This document shows positions 55,406 through 63,048 of a stretch of 64,000 bases of DNA, one piece after another; within the stretch, counting starts at the first letter, position 1; each line of letters starts with the position of its first letter. Origin of the DNA: Eubacteriaceae bacterium (GTDB lineage: Bacteria > Bacillota > Clostridia > Lachnospirales > Lachnospiraceae); assembly GCA_902362875.1 (NCBI GenBank), contig CABIYF010000001.1, forward strand, positions 13,910-77,909, given 5' to 3'. The notes under the pieces were generated by a model. That model ran no database searches, was not told the DNA's origin, and saw only the letters and a program-made list of their open reading frames with translations. Position numbers and translations under genes: made by a program.

Positions 55406-56647
55406 CTATTTTATCTTTAGAATCTCTTCCATAAGCCATTCTCTTTTTCTCTTTGTATAGGTCTTTTCTGTGAGGTCGTCGATTTTATGTCCTATGATAC
55501 GTTTTAGAGCATATTCATTTACTTTTGCATCTTTTGCCATTGTAGCAAATTGGATACGTCCATCGTGAGCACGATGTTCTGGATTTAATTCCAGCTTGTT
55601 AACAATCTTTTCAACTCTATGTCGATATTTATCATATGTGAGTTTTAAGCTACTTCGATGGGTTTTAGTATCAGTACAATTAATCAAGTATTCGCTTCCA
55701 AGAGATAAAGCTTCCTGGTAACGATGTTTTATTAAGCTGCGAATCTTTGGATGGACTGGAACCACACGATCTTTTCCAGCATCAGTTTTCATACCGCCAG
55801 TAATAAACCAATTTTCTAAATCAACATTCTCCATCTTTAACAAGCCTAATTCCTGTGGGCGCCATCCGCTATAACACTGGATTAGTAGCACATCTACATA
55901 GTCTACATCATATAAGTTATTCCACAATTTTTGCATTTCTTCATCTGTGAAGTCAATATGATCTTTCTTTTCTTCCTCGACATCTTTAATAATATCATCA
56001 GATAACTTAAATGTTCGAGCATAGTTCTTTTCTACAAGATCATTTTCGTTTGCATAGTCAAGCATAAGATTAAATAGAGATTTTATTTTTGTTTTTGTAC
56101 TTGAAGATGCTTTTTTCTCTACACCATCAACAACATATGTACCATCTTCCATGCAGCCTTTAATGTGCCGGGGTCTTAAATCTTTAGCACGCATGTTGTA
56201 AATAGCAGAGCAGTAGTTCCAAGCAGACTTGATAGTTCGTATGCTGGATGGATTGGTTAAAGTCTTGAAGTATTCATCGGTCCATTTTTCATAAAGTTGT
56301 TCTACTGTCAGATCATCATCTAAATCATAAGGATTTTTATTGTATTCAACCAATGCAGCATAAGCATCATTGTAAGTTTTGAAGTATGCATTTGGTTTTA
56401 GAGGTTTACAGATCGGCTTGCCATAGAAGTCTTTTCCTACAGTAACCATAGCTCTGTATGGGTTTCGGAGATTACTGTTTTTTATTTTAGTGATCTGGCC
56501 GAAACCGTTAGGAAGACGTTTTTTTCTACGAGATTTTGATTGTTGTTGTTTGGCCACTTTAGTATTAATAGGATATCCGCAGTGAGGGCAAGCAATTGCG
56601 TGATCGCTTACCTGCAGATCGCATTCTGGACATTTGATCAGTGCCAT
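55406..56647 (-). CDS. int: tyrosine-type site-specific integrase with N-terminal zinc ribbon
   Basis: A 413-aa recombinase. Residues 5-25 form a zinc ribbon (CPECDLQVSDHAIACPHCG). An arm-binding AP2-like domain (FGQITKIKNSNLRNPYRAMV) and a SAM-like core domain follow. The catalytic residues are Arg in GWRPQELGLLK, the HDGR box (H-x-x-R) in HRAHDGRIQFATMAKDA, His in IIGHKIDD and Tyr in EKTYTKR. All five are present, so it is probably active. It marks the left end of the mobile element. AAAGGAATGATGATAT precedes the start. Confidence 0.92.
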   Translation of the reverse strand: MALIKCPECDLQVSDHAIACPHCGYPINTKVAKQQQSKSRRKKRLPNGFGQITKIKNSNLRNPYRAMVTVGKDFYGKPICKPLKPNAYFKTYNDAYAALVEYNKNPYDLDDDLTVEQLYEKWTDEYFKTLTNPSSIRTIKSAWNYCSAIYNMRAKDLRPRHIKGCMEDGTYVVDGVEKKASSSTKTKIKSLFNLMLDYANENDLVEKNYARTFKLSDDIIKDVEEEKKDHIDFTDEEMQKLWNNLYDVDYVDVLLIQCYSGWRPQELGLLKMENVDLENWFITGGMKTDAGKDRVVPVHPKIRSLIKHRYQEALSLGSEYLINCTDTKTHRSSLKLTYDKYRHRVEKIVNKLELNPEHRAHDGRIQFATMAKDAKVNEYALKRIIGHKIDDLTEKTYTKRKREWLMEEILKIK

Positions 56648-56698
56648 ATATCATCATTCCTTTCTAAAAAAGGGTACAAAAAATACACCCTTATCAAA

Positions 56699-56816
56699 TT
56701 GTAATTTTGCAGGATGTATGATATAATTCACTTGTTTAGGGAGAAGTAATATCATATGCTGCAAAGTAGTTGATAAGCTTCTAAGCTTCGCCTGGTTGGT
56801 AGCCAGGCGTTTTTTT
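56699..56816 (+). ncRNA. candidate small RNA with its own promoter and terminator
   Basis: Promoter TTGTAA (56699-56704), 17 bp, TATAAT (56722-56727). The terminator is CGCCTGG/CCAGGCG with a 7-base loop (near 56788-56808), then a T run. The predicted RNA is about 80 nt from 56734, and its 3' end overlaps the stop codon of the minus-strand RhuM-like gene. A five-codon frame (ATG 56758, ending TGATAA) with GGGAGAAG upstream is present. It does not resemble the RNA at 57970. Function unknown. Confidence 0.5.
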
Positions 56817-57879
56817 ATTTAAGATATTTATGCATTTCTTTGTCAAAATCTGAGACATATTCTTTATCTTGAATAACTCTGTATTTTTCATATTCGTGAT
56901 ACGCTAGGGCATTGGCAATTTGTCTTGTGACAGTACCAAAATTATGTAGAATATCATATTCGTTAAATTGTAGAAATGCATCTAATTTTGAAATCCAATC
57001 CTGCATAGACATTAATTTATTTCTTTTTGCTTGGTTTTCGGCATAGTCAAGATACATATTTACAATGTCATTAAGATCAGATAGCTCTGTCTGATTTAAA
57101 TAGTTTTTAGAAACAATCGTATCTGATTTGAGTATCTTTCCATCAGGAGAGTTCTTCCAAGAAGTCAGACCCATATGATCTTTATGGCTGTCAGCACGAG
57201 AATGAATAATTTCAGGAGCTGTCTGACCAGTTACTGCAAACAAAAGCTTATTTTGCACATTCTTAAAAAAGTTTTTTGTGATCGCACTGTTAGGATCATA
57301 ATCATAACTGCATTGTGCGTATATATCAGTGATTTTTTGATAGAAACGTCGCTCACTTGCACGAATTTCCTTGATTTTTTCTAACAGTTCATCGAAGTAA
57401 TCTTTTCCAAACGGATTTCCATTTTTAAGCATATCATCATTTATGACAAAACCTTTAGTAATAAATTCTTTTAAGGTAGCAGTGGCCCATTGCCTGAATA
57501 AAGTAGCTTGTTTAGAATTAGTGCGATAACCTACAGAAATAACCATATCTAGAGAATATATTTTTATAGGTTTGTCAGAATTTGGAATTTGCAAAAAATG
57601 CAAATTGCTTTTTTCATCTAATTCATTTTCGGAAAATACATTTGAAATATGTCGTGATATTGTGGAAACGCTTTTTTGAAATAATTCAGAAATAGCTTTT
57701 TGTGTCATCCAAAAAGTATCATCTTTATATAAAACGCTGACGTTAATATCTTTATCATCCTCTTTATAAAAGAGAATTTCACCTTCAGCAATATTATCAA
57801 TAGTATAATTTGCTGTATCAGGAGTTGCTTGATTTAAGATACGCTGCTTACGGACAGCAATTTCTTTTTCAAAGTCCAT
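56815..57879 (-). CDS. RhuM family protein
   Basis: A 354-aa protein. The conserved region is VSVLYKDDTFWMTQKAISEL, FQKSVSTISRHISNVF, YRTNSKQATLFRQWATATLK and KEIRASERRFYQKITDIY, as in virulence RhuM proteins (PF13310-like), which travel on phages and islands. The N-terminal part resembles a winged-helix DNA-binding domain, but biochemical function is not established. The start is ATG 57879 (minus) with AAAGGATG upstream. It is a frequent cargo gene of such elements. Confidence 0.85.
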   Translation of the reverse strand: MDFEKEIAVRKQRILNQATPDTANYTIDNIAEGEILFYKEDDKDINVSVLYKDDTFWMTQKAISELFQKSVSTISRHISNVFSENELDEKSNLHFLQIPNSDKPIKIYSLDMVISVGYRTNSKQATLFRQWATATLKEFITKGFVINDDMLKNGNPFGKDYFDELLEKIKEIRASERRFYQKITDIYAQCSYDYDPNSAITKNFFKNVQNKLLFAVTGQTAPEIIHSRADSHKDHMGLTSWKNSPDGKILKSDTIVSKNYLNQTELSDLNDIVNMYLDYAENQAKRNKLMSMQDWISKLDAFLQFNEYDILHNFGTVTRQIANALAYHEYEKYRVIQDKEYVSDFDKEMHKYLK

Positions 57880-57940
57880 ATATTCACATCCTTTCGTTAT
57901 ATATTTTATGGACCATTTGGGCGAGATCACCGAAATGGTG

Positions 57941-58078
57941 TTGAAAAAATTAAAAATCTTAATTATAATGTATCTGGTAATAAGTCGGCACGATGGAGCA
58001 AACCCATCCGCTCCGGCGAATGCTTAACGAAAAATAGTCGTTCTACACTTACCAGGGGCAGGACGGCTATTTTTTATG
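57941..58078 (+). ncRNA. predicted antisense RNA antitoxin of the type I module
   Basis: A plus-strand promoter TTGAAA (57941-57946), 17 bp, TATAAT (57964-57969) predicts a start near 57976. A terminator stem AATAGTCGTTC / GGACGGCTATT (about 58034-58074, wobbles allowed) ends in TTTTTT. The RNA of about 100 nt overlaps the 3' end of the toxin gene on the opposite strand (stop at 58067-58069), the arrangement of RatA/TxpA-type type I antitoxins. A short internal hairpin is possible at GGAGC/GCTCC (57985-58015). Confidence 0.7.
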
Positions 58079-58150
58079 TGTGTAATTCAGAATAGCAATG
58101 ATTAACAGTGCAACATTTATGATGATCATAAATTCCTCGTATGTACTCAT
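58067..58150 (-). CDS. 27-aa Hol-Tox/TxpA-like membrane toxin peptide
   Basis: The peptide is MSTYEEFMIIINVALL followed by a further hydrophobic run and the end NYTHKK. It has a short polar N-terminus, one membrane helix and a basic tail, matching the putative holin-like toxin family (PF16935-like: MSTYEALM-type start). AAAGGAGG lies 6 bp before the ATG. A promoter upstream (minus) has TATAAT at 58220-58225 and a palindrome over its -35 region. The 3' end faces the antisense RNA. It would depolarise the membrane if made in excess; repression by the RNA is inferred. Confidence 0.75.
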   Translation of the reverse strand: MSTYEEFMIIINVALLIIAILNYTHKK

Positions 58151-58219
58151 AAAAGCCTCCTTTCCGCAATGCTCGGAGCGGTTGGAGACTTGCCGTCTGA
58201 CGACTTCCTGGGTAAGTAT

Positions 58220-58256
58220 ATTATATTTTCAAAGTTCGATTGTTGCGATGTCGCAA
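58220..58256 (-). promoter_or_regulatory. toxin gene promoter with palindrome
   Basis: TATAAT (minus strand, forward ATTATA 58220-58225) lies 70 bp before the peptide ATG. A palindrome TTGCGA-TG-TCGCAA at 58243-58256 overlaps the -35 position, so a DNA-binding repressor may add a second level of control. Confidence 0.5.
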
Positions 58257-58264
58257 TTTGTAGG

Positions 58265-59320
58265 TTACTGAATAATAGATAAAATGTATATCAAAAAACA
58301 TATTATCGCTATATTTGAAAGACAGCCTTTTGGCTTTTGATTAGAATCAACATGCGAAGAAACATCCTCTTTATGCTGTCTAAAATGGACATCGACATAG
58401 CAAGTAAAATTTCGCTCGAATGATTCAACATATTTCTGATTGATATTTTCTGTACTATCGAAGAGATCAATTACAAGATGTTTGAAAGTATTGATATCAC
58501 AGACAACTATTGGGAACTGACCGCTGTATGATTGGTATACTTCATCTGCATATATTTCGTCATAATATTCTTTTAATTCAGATATTCTACTAGGAATGCT
58601 TGTTTGGAATGCAAAACATCTATAGCAGTTTATAGCTTTTTCTCTTGTAGTTTGATACGAGATATATTCCATGTCGTAATCGTAAATATCAAAAAACAAA
58701 ACATATAATAAAAATTTTAGTTCGACATCATAATTTTTCTCCTCTTTTGATAGTTGGGACATGTTGAGATAATTGTTACGGAGTAATCCGTACTGTTTGT
58801 TCTTAGAATAATCTAAAATTCGTTTGTTAAATATTCCCCATGCTACATCTCTAAAAGTTGATGTAAATGGGAGAGAATTTTTCAAACTTACATATTCATC
58901 TAAAGAAATTCCATAATTCTTGTGTTTATGCAATTCAACATACTCCCAGTGCTCATTTAAAAATAATTCTCCTTTAGCGCTCAAAGAGTATAAAGGCTCT
59001 TTAACAAAAGAAGTTATTTGATCTGGTGAGCAAGAAGAAATAATTCTTTCTACCAATATTTGTTTTTTGCCAGTTTTTTGTACGCCGATAGATTCACATA
59101 TTTCTTTCAATTCGGAAACTTTTAAAGAAGAAATAATCTTTTCAGGTGATGCCAGTTGTAAATAATCTGCTGCAATTAATTGTTTGTGGTATTTCCGTGG
59201 GTTTGTAATTTCGCACTCAAATTCTATGTATTGCTGATATTCAGAATTTTGTTTTAACGGTTTGCCACTGCCATAAGCATTTAAAAATACAGCTTTACTG
59301 TAATCGCTTTTATAACTCAT
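58265..59320 (-). CDS. SAP-domain protein with C-terminal membrane helix
   Basis: A 351-aa protein. Residues 60-95 hold a SAP motif (SSLKVSELKEICESIGVQKT, then GKKQILVERI), a DNA- or RNA-binding helix-extended-helix fold. The middle is helical (YVELHKHKNYGISLDEYVSL, FRDVAWGIFNKRILDYSKN), and the last 20 residues form a hydrophobic tail (LSNIAIICFLIYILSII). No known catalytic site. It lies upstream (in transcription) of the toxin promoter and downstream of the ImmA-like gene. Function unknown; it may be a phage defence or maintenance gene. Confidence 0.7.
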   Translation of the reverse strand: MSYKSDYSKAVFLNAYGSGKPLKQNSEYQQYIEFECEITNPRKYHKQLIAADYLQLASPEKIISSLKVSELKEICESIGVQKTGKKQILVERIISSCSPDQITSFVKEPLYSLSAKGELFLNEHWEYVELHKHKNYGISLDEYVSLKNSLPFTSTFRDVAWGIFNKRILDYSKNKQYGLLRNNYLNMSQLSKEEKNYDVELKFLLYVLFFDIYDYDMEYISYQTTREKAINCYRCFAFQTSIPSRISELKEYYDEIYADEVYQSYSGQFPIVVCDINTFKHLVIDLFDSTENINQKYVESFERNFTCYVDVHFRQHKEDVSSHVDSNQKPKGCLSNIAIICFLIYILSIIQ

Positions 59321-59395
59321 TTTATTTTGTAGTCCCCCCTCAAAAAAATTATAGAATGTTAAAACCTTTGCTCTTTATTGCACAGCAAGTGGTTG

Positions 59396-59818
59396 CTATT
59401 TTAATCTTAATTTAATTAGTTTCTCATCATATCCAAGTGCACGTGCAATCTGATCAGTTGTGTATTCTTGAAATTCTAGAATTGTTTCATCTGATACTAA
59501 CAGCTCCATAGCGAATAGATCGGCTTCCATTTCATATTTTGTTGTATTGAATCCAGTATAAGTATCCATGAATAGAGCATTAGCTTTTTTATGTAGTAAC
59601 ATATGTCCTAATTCATGAGCACAGACAAGAATCTGTTCATGTTCTGGAAGAGAATCATCAATATAAATAATGTTATTTCTTTGGAAATATTGATAAAATC
59701 CTCTGACACCTTCAAGTGGCACTGGCACAAGTATAACATTTAGTCCCTTGATGATCTCAAAGGGATTTCTTGTTTTATGTTTCTTGACAAGCGAATTTAC
59801 AATCTTTTTTATGTCCAT
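59396..59818 (-). CDS. ImmA/IrrE family metallopeptidase
   Basis: A 140-aa zinc peptidase with the HExxH site in VCAHELGHMLLHKKANALF and the third ligand region KYEMEADLFAMELLVSDE. ImmA-type proteases cut or inactivate the neighbouring phage repressor to switch the element on. It lies 5 bp after the CI-like repressor gene on the same strand, the usual pair. Confidence 0.9.
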   Translation of the reverse strand: MDIKKIVNSLVKKHKTRNPFEIIKGLNVILVPVPLEGVRGFYQYFQRNNIIYIDDSLPEHEQILVCAHELGHMLLHKKANALFMDTYTGFNTTKYEMEADLFAMELLVSDETILEFQEYTTDQIARALGYDEKLIKLRLK

Positions 59819-59823
59819 TCACA

Positions 59824-60354
59824 TCAGTCCTTTTTATATTTTTTAGGTGTATATTTTTCCTTGTTCTTTTTCTTAGCCATCTCCATACCAATTTCCATTG
59901 CATTTAGAATAGACTCGATTGCTTCAGGAGAAACAGGATTACCATCAAACATTAATCCTTCTTGGGATGTTAGTTTGTCCTTGGTCTGCTGTAGGATTTC
60001 TTCTATTTGTTTTGAGTCTCGTTTGTTCAGTTCTGGTTGATTTGATAGAGCATCATTTTTCTCCGCTTCCATAGCTTTGGCTATCAAGAAGGGATCACCG
60101 TCGAAATGTTCAGCGACATCGAGACGCGAAGAATTTATAACATCATCTTCCCAAGTGTCTCCCATAAGTTCTGAAGGTTCAACATTTAATGCGTCCGCAA
60201 AGGCTTCTATTTTTGATAAAGGCAAATCTACTTCACCTTTTTCAATTTTTGCAATGGATGATCGACTCGTGTAACCAGTCAACTTAGCAAGTGTATCCTG
60301 AGACATTTTATGTTCGATTCTAAATTTTCGAATATTCCTATATAGATCAATCAT
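59824..60354 (-). CDS. CI-like phage repressor (XRE family)
   Basis: A 176-aa repressor. The N-terminal HTH reads FRIEHKMSQDTLAKLTGYTS, then RSSIAKIEKGEVDLPLSKIE. A charged linker and a helical C-terminus (ILQQTKDKLTSQEGLMFDG) follow, without the autoproteolytic Ser/Lys domain of LexA-like CI proteins, consistent with control by the ImmA-like protease. GAAAGGCGG precedes the ATG. It faces the Cro-like gene across a repeat-bearing control region. Confidence 0.9.
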   Translation of the reverse strand: MIDLYRNIRKFRIEHKMSQDTLAKLTGYTSRSSIAKIEKGEVDLPLSKIEAFADALNVEPSELMGDTWEDDVINSSRLDVAEHFDGDPFLIAKAMEAEKNDALSNQPELNKRDSKQIEEILQQTKDKLTSQEGLMFDGNPVSPEAIESILNAMEIGMEMAKKKNKEKYTPKKYKKD

Positions 60355-60385
60355 TTAGTCACCGCCTTTCTGATATTAATATACC

Positions 60386-60479
60386 ATGAGTGTGAAGGAA
60401 TTTCAACAAAATTATGAAAAGGTGTTGACGGATATTCACGCTAGTGTTATATTATGAGTGTGATTAAAATTCAACAAAG
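60386..60479. promoter_or_regulatory. lysogeny switch: two direct repeats and early promoter
   Basis: Two 26-bp direct repeats with five mismatches, 60386-60411 and 60454-60479, share ATGAGTGTGA and TTCAACAAA. The early promoter TTGACG (60424-60429) with TTATAT/TATATT near 60447-60453 lies between them. These are probable operators for the CI- and Cro-like proteins. Confidence 0.6.
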
Positions 60480-60495
60480 AAAGGAGAAAAAGAAA

Positions 60496-60738
60496 ATGGT
60501 CGATATGAAAGCCTTGACTGATAAGATTAATGACTCTGGAATGAGCTTTAAAGCAGTGGCTGAAAAATCTGGAATGCTCAGAGAGACATTGTATAACAGA
60601 TTAAAGGGATTAGGTGAATTCAAGGCCTCCGAGATTTCGTCATTACAAGCAACATTACATCTAACTACAAAAGAAAGAGACGAAATTTTTTTTAAAAAGA
60701 ATAGTGAATTAAATTCAACAAAAAATCAAAATAAATAG
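60496..60738 (+). CDS. Cro-like small HTH protein
   Basis: An 80-aa DNA-binding protein: MKALTDKINDSGMSFKAVAE, then KSGMLRETLYNRLKGLGEFK. First early gene, opposite the repressor. AAAGGAG lies before ATG 60496; the earlier in-frame ATG at 60454 lies inside the repeat and lacks a ribosome site. Confidence 0.8.
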   Translation: MVDMKALTDKINDSGMSFKAVAEKSGMLRETLYNRLKGLGEFKASEISSLQATLHLTTKERDEIFFKKNSELNSTKNQNK

Positions 60739-60752
60739 GAGGGAAAAGAAAA

Positions 60753-61505
60753 ATGGAATTAGAATCGTTTAAATCAGAAGAATTTGGTTCTGTAAGAACA
60801 GCTACAATAAACGGCGATGTAATGTTTGTTGGTAAGGATGTAGCAGGGATTCTCGGCTATACAAACACACCGAAGGCCGTAAGAGATCATGTTGATGAAG
60901 AAGATAAGCTGACCGAACGAATCGTTCTGTCAGGTCAGAATAGAAAAGTAATATTTATCAATGAATCAGGTCTTTACAGCTTAATCCTTTCAAGTAAGAT
61001 GCCGAATGCGAAGAGATTCAAGCATTGGGTAACAGCGGAAGTATTACCACAGATCAGGAAACATGGGATGTATGCAGTTGATGAACTGATTGATAATCCA
61101 GAAATAGCAATCAAAGCCTTTACAGCTCTTAAAGAAGAGAGGGAAAAGAACAGATTGTTGCAGGAGAAAAATGAACGTATGAAGCCACAAGCAATTTTAG
61201 GACATGCGATCACAGCTGCAAATACATCGATTCTGGTCGGAGCATTAGCTAAGATTCTAAAACAGAATGGGATTGAGACTGGACAGAAACGTTTGTTTGA
61301 ATGGCTATGTAACAATGGCTACTTGATCAAACAAAAAGGTAACGACTGGAACATGCCAACACAGAAGAGTATGGAGCTTGGATTGTTTGAGATCAAAGAA
61401 TCCGTTCATATTGATGGAAACGGATGTAACAGGATCACACGTACTCCGAAAGTTACTGGAAAAGGTCAGGAGTACTTTATCAATAAGTTTTTAGCGGCTG
61501 AATAG
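60753..61505 (+). CDS. phage antirepressor, Bro-N and KilAC domains
   Basis: A 250-aa protein. The Bro-N domain (residues 5-105) includes VMFVGKDVAGILGYTNTPKA, NESGLYSLILSSKMPNAKRF and VLPQIRKHGMY. The KilAC/ANT domain (residues 120-245) includes VGALAKILKQNGIETGQKRL and the GRIT-like NRITRTPKVTGKGQEYF. These proteins override the lysogenic repressor. GGAGGG precedes ATG 60753. Confidence 0.93.
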   Translation: MELESFKSEEFGSVRTATINGDVMFVGKDVAGILGYTNTPKAVRDHVDEEDKLTERIVLSGQNRKVIFINESGLYSLILSSKMPNAKRFKHWVTAEVLPQIRKHGMYAVDELIDNPEIAIKAFTALKEEREKNRLLQEKNERMKPQAILGHAITAANTSILVGALAKILKQNGIETGQKRLFEWLCNNGYLIKQKGNDWNMPTQKSMELGLFEIKESVHIDGNGCNRITRTPKVTGKGQEYFINKFLAAE

Positions 61506-61511
61506 GTAGGG

Positions 61512-61724
61512 GTGAGAAAGACGAAAACAGTAGATATGACAAGATATATCGTGTGTGGGGTATGGCTGATAAGTTTTGGGATTAATATATACCGACTTTC
61601 GCGAGTAAAAAAGCAAGATCCTGAATCTACAGAGAAACAGGACCTTATACTGATTCGAATGGCACTAGATGTTGTATTGTTCGCTTTGTTTTTGAGAAGA
61701 GTGAGTATATATTTTTGGATTTAA
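61512..61724 (+). CDS. small membrane protein of unknown function
   Basis: A 70-aa protein with two hydrophobic segments (YIVCGVWLISFGINIY and MALDVVLFALFL). The start is probably GTG 61512, 6 bp after the antirepressor; a G-rich site (GGTAGGG) lies just before it, so start choice is uncertain. No family recognised. Confidence 0.5.
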   Translation: MRKTKTVDMTRYIVCGVWLISFGINIYRLSRVKKQDPESTEKQDLILIRMALDVVLFALFLRRVSIYFWI

Positions 61725-61737
61725 ATTTTGAGAATCA

Positions 61738-61832
61738 ATTGTTTGAATCGGACTTATTAAGATTTAAATGTAATTCTTCATCTTTTAAATCTAATTCACG
61801 ATCTTTTAAATCTAATTCACGATCTTTTTGAT
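61738..61832. repeat. 21-bp tandem repeats encoding a KDRELDL heptad array
   Basis: About four copies of a 21-bp unit (TTTTAAATCTAATTCACGATC on the plus strand, with variants) cover roughly 61770-61850. Read on the minus strand in the frame one base back from the upstream gene, they give KDRELDQ/KDRELDL/KDRELDL/KDEELHL, then a stop near 61735. They belong to the 3' end of the gene at 61833 across a frameshift. Confidence 0.75.
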
Positions 61833-62567
61833 CTAGCTCACGATCTTTTTGTATTTTTTATCCAATTGTAATTGCTCTTTGGATATTTGATTAGACTCAG
61901 CTTGAAGTTTGTTTTGAGTAATGAGGCAACAAACAGTAATAGCAGAAATAATAGTTGTTACGATGGAAATAAAGAGTTTGATAGATATCTTTTCCTTAAT
62001 AGGTAACAAAATATCTGAAATAGATGGAGTGTTATCAAAAATATCAGAGATGGAATCTACAAAACTTATAGGTGCAGAAACTGTATCCTGATCAAATTCA
62101 AATTGATCCACATCAAAATCTGAAGAACTTTCAAAAGCAGAAAGTATTTCTTTCGAAGTAATTATTAACTCTGTAGCCTGTTGCTGGAGAGAAGAAGTAT
62201 ATGTATTTTGAAGCTTTTGTATACTCTTACATACTCCACTTACAGCAGGACCGTTTAGATATGAATCTTTTATGCATGACGAGAGTTTAATTGCGGATGC
62301 AAGCGCAGAGTTGTCCATGGATAGGCCCATAACTTTAACATTTAAGGCTGCAGTGTATTTCACTTTGCTAGCAATAGCATCTACCATCGTAGGTTTTGGA
62401 ACAAATTTTTTCGCATTTAAGGATGCAGCTAAAGCAGAATGTGGAATGGTTTTTGCATAAAAGTTAGATCTTTTTGTGAATGCTTGCGTGAATCCTTTAT
62501 ATGAATCTAAAGTTTTTTGAATTGATGATAGTTCTTTAGAAAATGTAGCATTTTTATTGTATTTCAT
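61833..62567 (-). CDS. membrane-anchored protein of unknown function, 3' end frameshifted
   Basis: A 244-aa protein. Residues 1-190 are Ser/Lys/Ala-rich and helical with no known family. One membrane helix follows (LFISIVTTIISAITVCCLI, about residues 200-220), then SNQISKEQLQLDKKYKKIVS. The frame stops just inside a 21-bp repeat tract. One base back, after A-rich GATAAAAAATACAAAAAG, the tract encodes KDREL heptads to 61735, adding about 35 residues. AAAGGAG precedes ATG 62567 (minus). It runs against the early phage genes, so it is probably a cargo gene expressed in the lysogen. Confidence 0.6.
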   Translation of the reverse strand: MKYNKNATFSKELSSIQKTLDSYKGFTQAFTKRSNFYAKTIPHSALAASLNAKKFVPKPTMVDAIASKVKYTAALNVKVMGLSMDNSALASAIKLSSCIKDSYLNGPAVSGVCKSIQKLQNTYTSSLQQQATELIITSKEILSAFESSSDFDVDQFEFDQDTVSAPISFVDSISDIFDNTPSISDILLPIKEKISIKLFISIVTTIISAITVCCLITQNKLQAESNQISKEQLQLDKKYKKIVS

Positions 62568-62631
62568 TAGGATTCTCCTTTCTTGAATACTCGGACATGG
62601 TAGTGCCCTGTGATTTAAGTATAGGAGATAT

Positions 62632-62697
62632 ATGGAAGAAAGACAACAGAATAATAGCGGATGGCTTAATCCTCTGTCCGATGCACAGAATCCTTAA
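62632..62697 (+). CDS. possible 21-aa small phage protein
   Basis: A short frame, MEERQQNNSGWLNPLSDAQN, ending in Pro and TAA. TAGGAGA lies 6 bp before ATG 62632. No homologue is known to me. It may be a true small gene or a chance frame. Confidence 0.3.
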   Translation: MEERQQNNSGWLNPLSDAQNP

Positions 62698-62784
62698 ATC
62701 CTCCCTAAATTGGTTAATTATTAAAAATAGCACTCAATCGTCGGGCAGGGAATTAAGCCATCTGAAGAAAGGTAGGTGAAAGAC

Positions 62785-63048
62785 ATGAGCAGAAGGCAAA
62801 TTTTAAGAATGTTAGCAGCATACGCAAATGTACCAGAGCAATTTCCAGAAGGAAATGTACCGGTAGCGTATGCAGCAAAGAAGATGGGAAAAGATGCTTG
62901 CTTTATCCGGGCAGGCATTGAAGCAGGGTGGCTTCCAATCGGATATGCGTTTAGAAAGCCAGGAAGTAAGAAGATTAATTATTACATCAGTCCAAAGTTA
63001 TTTTGGGAAGTGACAGGTGTTTTATATCAACCAGAGAAAGGAGCATAA
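62785..63048 (+). CDS. small phage protein, possibly DNA-binding
   Basis: An 87-aa protein: MSRRQILRMLAAYANVPEQF, then VAYAAKKMGKDACFIRAGIE, then GWLPIGYAFRKPGSKKINYY. The middle resembles the MerR/excisionase-type helix-turn-helix found in small phage proteins. ATG 62785 is chosen over GTG 62776 because GGTAGGTG spaces well. The next gene starts 1 bp after its stop. Confidence 0.65.
   Translation: MSRRQILRMLAAYANVPEQFPEGNVPVAYAAKKMGKDACFIRAGIEAGWLPIGYAFRKPGSKKINYYISPKLFWEVTGVLYQPEKGA

Noticed and set aside
61770..61850. The 21-bp repeats as a CRISPR array
   Set aside because: The units are directly adjacent without spacers and encode protein heptads.
62597..62779. A 60-codon plus-strand frame
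   Set aside because: It begins with an unusual start and no ribosome site and overlaps the better-supported 62632 frame and intergenic signals.
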